The notes under the pieces were generated by a model. It saw only the letters and a list, made by a program, of their open reading frames with translations. It was not told the DNA's origin and made no database searches. Below are positions 43,964 to 51,720 of a stretch of 64,000 bases of DNA, in pieces. Every line of letters starts with the position of its first letter. Position 1 is the first letter of the stretch. The translations under genes were made by a program, and so were the position numbers. Source of the stretch: Paludibacteraceae bacterium (GTDB taxonomy: Bacteria > Bacteroidota > Bacteroidia > Bacteroidales > Paludibacteraceae); contig JAEDGZ010000004.1 of the NCBI GenBank assembly GCA_016297215.1, forward strand, positions 28,166 through 92,165, read 5' to 3'.

Positions 43964-45925
43964 ATGAAGACTTTGAAAAAAGAAATTCGCCAATCGGATA
44001 TATTCTCGCACCTCGCTTCTGCCGGCTACTTGCCGCGTTGGTGCGTCCTCTTTATTGACCTATTGCTCGTGTCCATCGCCTTCGGGATAAGTTTGGGCAT
44101 CGGTACCAGCATGTTCCATTATGGCAGTTCCACTGTAAGTACCACAACGTTGAAATACTGGGTACAATTCCTAATCGTGCTTGGAGTGCAAACCGTTTGT
44201 TTCTGGGGCTTCCATACCTATTCCGGTATCTTGCGTTACTCTACTTTTGTAGATACCATCAAGTGCCTGCTCTCTGTTTTGGTATGTGGAGGCAGCCTGC
44301 TCATCTTCAATGGTTTATATACTTATTTCTCCGGCGATAAACTCCTGATGAACACGCTCCTGCTTATCTACATGCCGGTGGCTTTCGTGTTGCTGTTTTG
44401 TCTTCGCGTAGGCATAAAGACTACATACGAGTTTATCCGCCACCAAACCAGCAACAGCCCGAAAGTACTCATCTACGGCACCAAGTCCGCCGGTCTCGCC
44501 ATCGCCAAGATGCTCCGTAGCGCAGGCGACACGCCCTACCGCCCCGTAGGCTTCATCGGCGAAAGCACCACCAAGAAATCGGACTACCGCCTCAACGGAC
44601 TCCCCGTCTTCCCGCTCAACGAGAAGACCTTCCGTTGGATGAAAGACCACGAGGTCAAGAGTATCATCATCTCCCCTATTAAAATGCGCGAGATAACGCC
44701 GGCGCAAGACTTGCAGGTGTTCTTTAACCACAACATCCACATCCTCAGCACACCCTACTTCACCGAGTTTGACAATGCCGATGAGGCGGACGCCAACCGC
44801 ATAGGACGTATCAATGCCATACAGATTGAAGACCTGTTGGAGCGACCGTCTATCAACATCGACACCGACAACGTGCGCCAAATCATCACCGAAAAAGTGG
44901 TGATGGTGAGCGGAGCGGCAGGCAGCATCGGCTCCGAACTCGTGCGGCAGGTACAACGCTTTGAGCCGCAGGTAACCATCCTCCTCGAGATGGCGGAGTC
45001 CCCCTTGCACGACCTCTTGATGGACTTGAAAGCGCAGTTCCCCAACCGTCGCTTCATCCCCGTCATCGGCGATGTGCGCAACCGCGAACGCATGGAGAGT
45101 GTCTTCAATGAGTTCCGTCCCGACGTGGTCTATCACGCCGCTGCCTACAAGCACGTCCCGATGATGGAGGAGTTCCCCAACGAGGCCATTTGCGCCAACG
45201 TGCAGGGCACGAAGAACATGGCGGACATGGCGGTCAAATACGGCGTGCAGCGCTTTGTGATGATTTCCACCGACAAGGCGGTGAACCCCACCAACATCAT
45301 GGGTGCCAGCAAACGTATCGCTGAGATGTACGTGCAGTCGCTCTTCAAGCAACTCGTGAAGGAGAACCCCGACTGTACCAAGTTCATCACCACTCGCTTC
45401 GGTAACGTGCTCGGCTCCAACGGCTCTGTCATCCCCTACTTCAAGAAGCAGATTGCCGCAGGCGGACCCGTAACGGTCACCCACCCCGACATTATCCGCT
45501 ATTTCATGACCATCCCTGAGGCGTGCACCCTCGTCATGGAGGCAAGTACGCTCGGCAACGGAGGCGAAATCTTCGTCTTCGACATGGGGCACCCCGTGAA
45601 GATTTACGACCTTGCGAAGAACATGATACGCCTTGCGGGCTTCATACCCGAAGAGGAGATACCCATCGTCTTCACAGGACTCCGCCCGGGCGAGAAATTG
45701 TACGAGGAACTGCTGAATCAGAAGGAGACTACGCTCCCCACTACCAACGAGAAAATAATGATTGCGCGCGTGCGGGAATTTCCCTTCACCGAAGTCAGCG
45801 AGAAGATAAACACCCTCATAGACCTTGCCTACCAAGACAAGCCGTTCCTCACCGTGCAACAAATGAAAGACCTCGTACCCGAGTTCATCAGCAAGAACTC
45901 CATCTACGAACAATTAGACAAATAA
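43964..45925 (+). CDS. CapD/WbpM-like nucleotide-sugar 4,6-dehydratase
   Basis: Membrane-bound NDP-sugar dehydratase/epimerase for surface polysaccharide synthesis. The 653 residues from the ATG at 43964 have four N-terminal membrane segments (about 25-150), a CoA-binding-like Rossmann domain (about 155-270) and a C-terminal SDR domain: GAAGSIGSELVRQ, YHAAAYKHVPMMEEFP, STDKAVNPTNIMGASKRIAEM (the Lys of the catalytic region kept; Tyr replaced by Met, as in the WbpM class) and TRFGNVLGSNGSVIPYF. It is not in an obvious operon with uvrA (160 bp gap). Confidence 0.93.
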   Translation: MKTLKKEIRQSDIFSHLASAGYLPRWCVLFIDLLLVSIAFGISLGIGTSMFHYGSSTVSTTTLKYWVQFLIVLGVQTVCFWGFHTYSGILRYSTFVDTIKCLLSVLVCGGSLLIFNGLYTYFSGDKLLMNTLLLIYMPVAFVLLFCLRVGIKTTYEFIRHQTSNSPKVLIYGTKSAGLAIAKMLRSAGDTPYRPVGFIGESTTKKSDYRLNGLPVFPLNEKTFRWMKDHEVKSIIISPIKMREITPAQDLQVFFNHNIHILSTPYFTEFDNADEADANRIGRINAIQIEDLLERPSINIDTDNVRQIITEKVVMVSGAAGSIGSELVRQVQRFEPQVTILLEMAESPLHDLLMDLKAQFPNRRFIPVIGDVRNRERMESVFNEFRPDVVYHAAAYKHVPMMEEFPNEAICANVQGTKNMADMAVKYGVQRFVMISTDKAVNPTNIMGASKRIAEMYVQSLFKQLVKENPDCTKFITTRFGNVLGSNGSVIPYFKKQIAAGGPVTVTHPDIIRYFMTIPEACTLVMEASTLGNGGEIFVFDMGHPVKIYDLAKNMIRLAGFIPEEEIPIVFTGLRPGEKLYEELLNQKETTLPTTNEKIMIARVREFPFTEVSEKINTLIDLAYQDKPFLTVQQMKDLVPEFISKNSIYEQLDK

Positions 45926-46021
45926 CCTATCGGGTGTTAAGCTATCCCCCTGCAAAAACACTCCACACCGCAAACTCTTAATTCTTAATTCTTAATTCAT
46001 AATTCTTAATTAGAAATCAGG

Positions 46022-47824
46022 GTGCTTACCGTAGAACATCTCTCCATAGAATTTGCTTCGCGTCCCGTCTTAGACGATATCTCCTTCATGGTCAACAAGA
46101 AGGATCGCATCGCCTTGGTTGGCAAGAACGGTGCGGGTAAGTCCACGCTCCTGCGCCTCATCGCAGGCGAATATACGCCCACAGCGGGTCGTATCGCCCG
46201 CGACACCGACCTCACTATCGGCTACCTGCCGCAGGTGATGATGCACACTGACGGCAAGACCCTCCGCGAGGATGTGTCCTCAGTCTTTGCCGATGCACCG
46301 ATAGAGGAACAGGCAAGGCGCATCGCCGAAATGGACCGCACCATCATCGGTTTGGGCTTTGAGCGCAAGGACTTCGACCGCCCCTGCTCCGAGTTCTCCG
46401 GCGGGTGGCGTATGCGTATTGAGTTAGCGAAGATTCTCCTGCGACACCCCGACCTACTCCTCCTCGACGAGCCAACTAACCACCTTGACATTGAGTCCAT
46501 CCAATGGCTCGAAGACTTCCTACGCACTTCACCAAGTGCCCTCATCCTTGTTTCCCACGATAAGAAATTCATTGATAACGCCACTAACCGCACCATCGAA
46601 ATCACGCTTGGGCGTATCTACGACTACAATGTCAACTACTCCCGCTTTCTCGAACTCCGCCGCGAGCGCCACGAGCAACAGGTGCGCGCATACCTCAACC
46701 AGCAGAAGATGATTCAGGAGACCGAGGACTTCATCGAGCGCTTCCGCTACAAAGCCACCAAAGCCGTACAGGTGCAGTCCCGCATCAAGCAGTTGGAGAA
46801 GATAGAGCGCCTCGAAGTAGACATCGAGGACACCTCGCGCCTGAACCTCCGTTTTCCGCCCGCGCCCCGCAGCGGCGACTTCCCACTCATCGTAAAGGAG
46901 CTGCGCAAGGACTTCGGCGAGCATACTGTCTTTCAGGACGTTACATTCACTATCCGCCGCGGAGAGAAAGTGGCATTCGTCGGCAAGAACGGAGAAGGTA
47001 AATCCACGCTCGTCAAGTGTATCATGGGTCAACTCGACTATATGGGTACGCTCAAAATCGGGCACAATGTGAAGATTGGCTATTTTGCGCAGAACCAAGC
47101 CGCCCTTCTCGACGAGAACCTGACGGTCTTCCAGACCATTGACTACGTGGCGGTAGGCGACATCCGCACCAAGATACGAGACATCCTCGGCGCCTTCATG
47201 TTCGGCGGCGAGGCATCGGAGAAGAAGGTGAAAGTGCTCTCCGGTGGCGAGCGAAGCCGTCTCGCGATGATTCGCCTGCTGCTCGAACCCTGCAACCTCC
47301 TCATCCTCGACGAGCCGACCAACCACCTTGATATGCAGTCCAAGGACGTACTGAAAGTCGCCTTGCAGGACTTCAACGGCACCGTCATCTGCGTCAGCCA
47401 CGACCGCGATTTCCTTGACGGACTCGTCAGCAAGGTCTATGAGTTCGGCGGCGGACATGTCCGTGAACACCTCGGCGGCATCTACGACTTCCTGCAATCG
47501 AAGCGACTCAACAACCTGCAAGACCTCGAACGCAAAACAAAGCCAACGAAAACTACGGGAAATACGGAAACAACGCCCCCTGCGTCAGCGGGGCAAGCAG
47601 CGTACGCTGCCCAAAAAGCGGAAGCCGCTGCGCGCCGCAAGAAAGAGAAGCAAATTGCTGACACTGAAGTAGCCATCGCCCGACTCGAAGCAGAGCAGAA
47701 AGCCCTTGAAGAGACCATGGCGGCAGATCCCGCGCAGCAGACCCCCGAGAACTTCCAACGCTACGAGCATATCAAACGCGAGATAGAGCAGAAACTCTAC
47801 GAGTGGGAAATCCTGAGCGAGTAA
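46022..47824 (+). CDS. ABC-F family ATPase
   Basis: Soluble twin-ATPase of the ABC-F class (translation factors/antibiotic protection), 600 residues from GTG 46022. Two nucleotide-binding domains: Walker A GKNGAGKST and GKNGEGKST, signatures FSGGWRMRIELAK and LSGGERSRLAMIR, Walker B LLLLDEPTNHLD and LLILDEPTNHLD, separated by the P-site linker helix region (FIERFRYKATKAVQVQSR). No membrane domain is present. Near residue 508, the stretch TKTTGNTETTPP is encoded by 9-mers (47547-47573) of the spacer type and precedes a C-terminal coiled coil. Close to YdiF/Uup-like proteins; specific role unknown. Confidence 0.94.
   Translation: MLTVEHLSIEFASRPVLDDISFMVNKKDRIALVGKNGAGKSTLLRLIAGEYTPTAGRIARDTDLTIGYLPQVMMHTDGKTLREDVSSVFADAPIEEQARRIAEMDRTIIGLGFERKDFDRPCSEFSGGWRMRIELAKILLRHPDLLLLDEPTNHLDIESIQWLEDFLRTSPSALILVSHDKKFIDNATNRTIEITLGRIYDYNVNYSRFLELRRERHEQQVRAYLNQQKMIQETEDFIERFRYKATKAVQVQSRIKQLEKIERLEVDIEDTSRLNLRFPPAPRSGDFPLIVKELRKDFGEHTVFQDVTFTIRRGEKVAFVGKNGEGKSTLVKCIMGQLDYMGTLKIGHNVKIGYFAQNQAALLDENLTVFQTIDYVAVGDIRTKIRDILGAFMFGGEASEKKVKVLSGGERSRLAMIRLLLEPCNLLILDEPTNHLDMQSKDVLKVALQDFNGTVICVSHDRDFLDGLVSKVYEFGGGHVREHLGGIYDFLQSKRLNNLQDLERKTKPTKTTGNTETTPPASAGQAAYAAQKAEAAARRKKEKQIADTEVAIARLEAEQKALEETMAADPAQQTPENFQRYEHIKREIEQKLYEWEILSE
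47547..47573. repeat. 9-bp tandem repeat in frame in the ABC-F gene
   Basis: CGAAAACTA, CGGGAAATA, CGGAAACAA: three 9-mers related to the array at 24249. Since 9 is a multiple of 3, gain or loss of units would keep the frame. Confidence 0.68.
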
Positions 47825-47836
47825 GTGGAAGTGAGA

Positions 47837-47858
47837 ACGCGGGCGTCTCGCCCGCGGT
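47837..47858. repeat. palindromic repeat, type A
   Basis: ACGCGGGCG-TCT-CGCCCGCGGT just after the ABC-F gene. Confidence 0.75.
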
Positions 47859-47876
47859 AAAAAGTCTCTCAGCCGT

Positions 47877-47953
47877 CAATTACGGCAAAAAGACGGCAAA
47901 AGGACGGCAAAAAGAGCAAGCGAAAAGCTGACAAAAGCATAGAAAAAAGACGT
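47877..47953. repeat. 11-bp tandem repeat array
   Basis: CAATTACGGCA, AAAAGACGGCA, AAAGGACGGCA, AAAAGAGCAAG, CGAAAAGCTGA, CAAAAGCATAG, AAAAAAGACGT, ending at the start codon of the next gene. It begins with the hairpin GCCGT-CAATT-ACGGC. Confidence 0.82.
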
Positions 47954-47955
47954 AT

Positions 47956-49167
47956 ATGGAAACCATATCGGACATCCAGTCGATTATCGACTACATCAAG
48001 CAGTTCCTCCTCTACGGCAACGCCGAGGCAGCGCAGCGCGTCGGATACACCGCCGACGAGCAGGAGTGGGAGCAATACCCCGTAGTCATTGTGCCCAACG
48101 GCTTCTTGGGCAACAGTCTTGTACTGCCCGACATGAGTCGCCCGCAGATGGAGCAACGCGGCAAGACGCTCGTCATCCGTACTGACCTCATCTACAACAC
48201 TTTCTTCTTCATCTCCCGCGCCGAAGAACTGCTCAACCACCAGCGCGACGAGCACGGACGCTTCTGCGCACGCTACTCCATCCTCGGATACGGCAACCGC
48301 TTGCAGATACCCATTATTGACGAGTACGCGCATATCCTCATGAAGCACATAGAACTCGATATGCCCGCGCCTCGCTACAGCCATATCTACCTCACCCACG
48401 ACATCGACACTATCTCCCAATACCGCCACCTGCGGGGATTCCTCGGCGGCATCTACCGCGGCGAGATGAGTCAAGCACTGCAAGCCCTCACGGACCTCCG
48501 CCACGACCCTGTCTACACCTTTCCATGGCTCATAGAGCAGGATGCCAAAGTGCCGACCGCAGAAGTCATCTATTTTGTCAAGCATACCCGCGGCAAAAGC
48601 TACGACTACCCGCAATACAACCTGCAAGGCACTGATTTTCAGCAGTTGAAGAACACCCTGCTTAAATCCGGCGCCCGCCTCGGCATCCATTCAAGTTACT
48701 ACGGTTTGGACCAAGGAACTCCTTCATCCTTCATCCTTCATCCTTCATCCGAAGAAAGCATTCTCCACCGCAGCCACTACCTCCGCTGCTCTATTGACAA
48801 CATGCAAGCCCTTGCCGACGCGGGCGTAACCGACGACTTCACGATGGCGTTCCCCGACCAAGCAGGCTTCCGCTTGCAGACCTCGCGCCCCGTGCGGTGG
48901 ATTAACCCCAAGACCTACACGCTCACCCCGCTCACGCTCCATCCCCTCACGGTCATGGACTGCACCCTGAGCAACACCAACTATATGAACCTCCAAACAG
49001 AGGACGAAGCCTACTTCTTCTGCGAGCAACTCTTCGACAAAGTCCGCCAATACGCCGGCGACATCACCCTCCTCTGGCATAACAGCAATCCTTCAGGTAA
49101 CCCCTACCATCAATCGCTATACATCAAATTGTTGAAGGGACTACGCCACTACACGAAGCACGCATGA
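47956..49167 (+). CDS. polysaccharide deacetylase-like protein
   Basis: 403 residues resembling the Bacteroidota polysaccharide-deacetylase family (NodB-like barrel). Motif 1 appears as LTHDIDTI (Asp pair for metal/catalysis), LGIHSSYYG resembles motif 2 (H-x3), and a late LLWHNS may be the motif 5-like histidine. An N-terminal domain of about 160 residues precedes it. No signal peptide, so it is probably cytoplasmic or peripheral. Residues 255-267 (GTPSSFILHPSSE) are encoded by tandem ATCCTTC 7-mers (48721-48751), an in-frame spacer repeat. It overlaps the glycosyltransferase start by 4 bp (ATGA). Confidence 0.78.
   Translation: METISDIQSIIDYIKQFLLYGNAEAAQRVGYTADEQEWEQYPVVIVPNGFLGNSLVLPDMSRPQMEQRGKTLVIRTDLIYNTFFFISRAEELLNHQRDEHGRFCARYSILGYGNRLQIPIIDEYAHILMKHIELDMPAPRYSHIYLTHDIDTISQYRHLRGFLGGIYRGEMSQALQALTDLRHDPVYTFPWLIEQDAKVPTAEVIYFVKHTRGKSYDYPQYNLQGTDFQQLKNTLLKSGARLGIHSSYYGLDQGTPSSFILHPSSEESILHRSHYLRCSIDNMQALADAGVTDDFTMAFPDQAGFRLQTSRPVRWINPKTYTLTPLTLHPLTVMDCTLSNTNYMNLQTEDEAYFFCEQLFDKVRQYAGDITLLWHNSNPSGNPYHQSLYIKLLKGLRHYTKHA
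48721..48751. repeat. 7-bp tandem repeat in frame in the deacetylase-like gene
   Basis: About four TCCTTCA units, identical to those in many spacers. Confidence 0.85.
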
Positions 49168-50264
49168 AACCCCGCATACTCATATTGACAGACCCCTACG
49201 GAAAGCCATCTTTTGCTCCGCGCCTGCGGTATTTGTGTGATTACCTCACGCAACAGGGCTACTCCGTTGATGTCTATACCGAGCAGTTTCAGGCGCACGA
49301 CTTCCCGCACGATTATCCTATCTATGAGAAGCCCACCCGTCAAAAACTATGGCTGTGGGCGATACAATCGTTTTGGTCTTTGCTGACAGACTATCGCAAT
49401 CGCAAATTCTCTAAGTGGGTGCAACGAGCAACTACCGACACCCCATACGATATAGTCTTTTGCACCACCTTCTCTACCTTTCCGCTTCGCGCTGCCTATG
49501 AGGTCGCCCATAGCCGCCATATCCCGTTCATTGCAGATATCCGAGATTTGGACGAACAAGTGCCCGGAGCGCAATACCAAAGCCATCGCCAGTGGTGGAC
49601 GCGTCCCTTCCGTCAATGGTATCGGAATACGAACATCCGTCGCCGCAACCAAGTCCTCAGGCAGGCAGATATGGTTACCACCGTATCTCCGTGGCACGTA
49701 GATTTTATCCAACGAACTATCAATCCCAAGGTGCATTTGATATACAACGGCTATGCACCGAAGCAATTTTATTTTGCGCCTGTCAAGCAACCGCAATTCC
49801 TCATATCGTATATCGGAAAGATATATGATTTTCAAGACCCTACATCCATAGAGCAAGCTGTTCGTGAACTAAACATATCGGACATCGTGTTGAACTATCA
49901 CACTCCCACACATAACCCTATTCCCATAACCGCTGTCGGCGATGAAATCAGACGTAGCAGTATCTGCATGGTCTTGACCAATAAGTCGGCAAAAGGAATG
50001 ATGACCACTAAGTTCTACGAGGCTTTGGGCTGCGAGAAACCCATCTTGTGTTTCCCGTCAGACGAAAGTGTCTTGTCAGCGACCATTCAGAATACCAACG
50101 CCGGCATCGCCACTGACAGCAAGGAGGAGATAAAACAGTTTATCTTGGAGAAGTACCACGAATGGCAAGCCAACGGATATACCCACCAAGAGGTGAGAAA
50201 CAAAGAGCAATTCTCCCGCGAGTACCAAGCCCGACAATTTGAAGAACTATTTTTGCAATGCTAA
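49164..50264 (+). CDS. Family 4-type glycosyltransferase
   Basis: Cytoplasmic GT-B glycosyltransferase of 366 residues. The N-terminal domain starts MKPRILILTDPYGKPSFAPRLRYLCDYL; DIVFCTTFSTFP, FIADIRDLDEQV and ADMVTTVSPWHVDFI are typical of GT4 donor-independent half-barrels; the C-terminal domain has GKMMTT-like and FYEALGCEKPILCFPSDE (E-x7-E donor-binding region). The sugar is unknown. It overlaps both neighbours (ATGA with the deacetylase-like gene; 7 bp with the HAD gene), so the group is translated as a unit. Confidence 0.88.
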   Translation: MKPRILILTDPYGKPSFAPRLRYLCDYLTQQGYSVDVYTEQFQAHDFPHDYPIYEKPTRQKLWLWAIQSFWSLLTDYRNRKFSKWVQRATTDTPYDIVFCTTFSTFPLRAAYEVAHSRHIPFIADIRDLDEQVPGAQYQSHRQWWTRPFRQWYRNTNIRRRNQVLRQADMVTTVSPWHVDFIQRTINPKVHLIYNGYAPKQFYFAPVKQPQFLISYIGKIYDFQDPTSIEQAVRELNISDIVLNYHTPTHNPIPITAVGDEIRRSSICMVLTNKSAKGMMTTKFYEALGCEKPILCFPSDESVLSATIQNTNAGIATDSKEEIKQFILEKYHEWQANGYTHQEVRNKEQFSREYQARQFEELFLQC

Positions 50265-50899
50265 GCACGCCCCCCATATTGGTGGATATTTGTTGGACTC
50301 TCTACCGCTCCAATACCACGTTTGATTTCTTAGACGCTATCATCTCTAAAAAATCATACCGCCTGCTCCGAGCCTTTTTCAAGACCAAAGTTGGCTATAG
50401 GGGAAACATCCTGCTCTATCGGCTTACCCGCACAGACTGGCAAAGACGGCTTGCTATTCGATACCTGAAAGGAATATCTCAAGCAGAGTTAGCGGCAAAA
50501 GCCGAGACTTTCGTTGCCAACTTGGAGCAGACCAAACGCATAGAGGCATCGTTTAATATCCTCTCGCGCCAACAAGCACCCATTGTCATCCTCTCCGGCA
50601 CCTTGGATTGCATTGCAAAGGCGGTGGGAAACAGACTTTACGCGCAAGAAATCTATTCTTCCGCCTTGGAGTATCGCAATGGCGCTTGCACAGGCAAACT
50701 GAAAGAAGACATCCTGCTGAGCAAGAAGAAATACATCGGAATAGACCGTTTCGCTATCCTCACCGATAACACCACCGACTTAGACTTAGTGAAGCAAGCC
50801 GAGCAAGCCTTTATCGTTTGCTATTCCAACAAGGATTGGTGGGAGAAACAGCATTTGCAACACGCGGAATACCATTATGAAGACGATCATAGATACTAA
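50258..50899 (+). CDS. HAD-superfamily protein with altered motif I
   Basis: 213 residues of the HAD-IB (phosphoserine phosphatase-like) type. Motif I reads LVDICWTLY (Asp10 present, the usual second Asp at +2 replaced by Cys12). Motif II is VILSGT, a Lys (KLKED) may be motif III, and ILTDNTTDLDLVKQA gives the motif IV acid pair. An all-helical cap lies between. Loss of the general acid/base Asp argues against ordinary phosphatase activity or for altered chemistry. It overlaps the following membrane-protein gene by 23 bp, suggesting paired function. Confidence 0.82.
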   Translation: MLSTPPILVDICWTLYRSNTTFDFLDAIISKKSYRLLRAFFKTKVGYRGNILLYRLTRTDWQRRLAIRYLKGISQAELAAKAETFVANLEQTKRIEASFNILSRQQAPIVILSGTLDCIAKAVGNRLYAQEIYSSALEYRNGACTGKLKEDILLSKKKYIGIDRFAILTDNTTDLDLVKQAEQAFIVCYSNKDWWEKQHLQHAEYHYEDDHRY

Positions 50900-51719
50900 C
50901 CACAGCATACGAGTGTTCTACCTCCCGTTTGCTTATCTCTACGGAGTGCGTATGCGCTCTGTCGGGAAGTTTGTATCGTGGTGTTTCCTATTACTGGTTC
51001 CCTCCCTGACGTATTTCTACCTTTCCCTGCCGGCGGAGACACCCCTTTGCACGGCTATACTCTCCTATCTTCTGCTGTGGTGCAGCATTATCCCCTACTA
51101 CGAATTGGGGTATATGTACAACGACACCTATACCACACGCCAAGAAGAAAAGCCCTCATTGCGCTTGACAGATGCCCAAACGGCATATTTCTACCAATAT
51201 ACCCAAAGCATATACATACTACGCCTCCTTTGGGTCGTTGCCTTGTTGGCTGCATTGGGCGCTCTCAACCATTGGCAGACCAATAGCCTATTAACCATAG
51301 CGTGGGTATTGTTGCTCTTGCCCGTCTTTCAGGTGTACAACCATATCCGCGGACTCAAAGCCGTGCTTTTCTATCCCGTCTTGGTCATTTGGAGATATAT
51401 CCCTTTCCTCTTGTACGGCTATGGCTCTACCCATTGGTGGGCACTGCTGCTACTGTTGCTTTTCTCCTATCCCGCCGAAATCAGCATCGAGCGGTTCTCT
51501 ATGCCGCAACAAAGATACCCATGGATACGCCGACTGATACCTGATGAGCCCTCCAAAGCCAAGTTCCGATGCGGCTACTACATCGTTTGCACGCTATTGG
51601 CTACCCTATTGATTTACAGTTTCTCACTACCATATATGGCTTTGATTCCCTACCTCATCTTTGCCTTATACAGGATAGTGATATGTACATTCACCTTAAA
51701 ATCCTCACAAAATAATTGA
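50877..51719 (+). CDS. polytopic membrane protein, possibly UbiA-like prenyltransferase
   Basis: 280 residues with about eight membrane segments. The segment YYELGYMYNDTYTTRQEEKPSLRL (about 74-97) resembles the first Asp-rich motif of UbiA-superfamily prenyltransferases (NDxxDxxxD...P.R), though only one of the usual acids is clearly kept. A second polar segment, PDEPSKAKFRCG, is in the expected region of the second motif. Pairing with a HAD gene is reminiscent of decaprenyl-phosphate phosphoribose synthesis, where a UbiA-type transferase and a phosphatase act in sequence. This assignment is an inference; it could be another lipid-linked sugar enzyme or a carrier. Confidence 0.55.
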   Translation: MKTIIDTNHSIRVFYLPFAYLYGVRMRSVGKFVSWCFLLLVPSLTYFYLSLPAETPLCTAILSYLLLWCSIIPYYELGYMYNDTYTTRQEEKPSLRLTDAQTAYFYQYTQSIYILRLLWVVALLAALGALNHWQTNSLLTIAWVLLLLPVFQVYNHIRGLKAVLFYPVLVIWRYIPFLLYGYGSTHWWALLLLLLFSYPAEISIERFSMPQQRYPWIRRLIPDEPSKAKFRCGYYIVCTLLATLLIYSFSLPYMALIPYLIFALYRIVICTFTLKSSQNN

Positions 51720-51720
51720 T

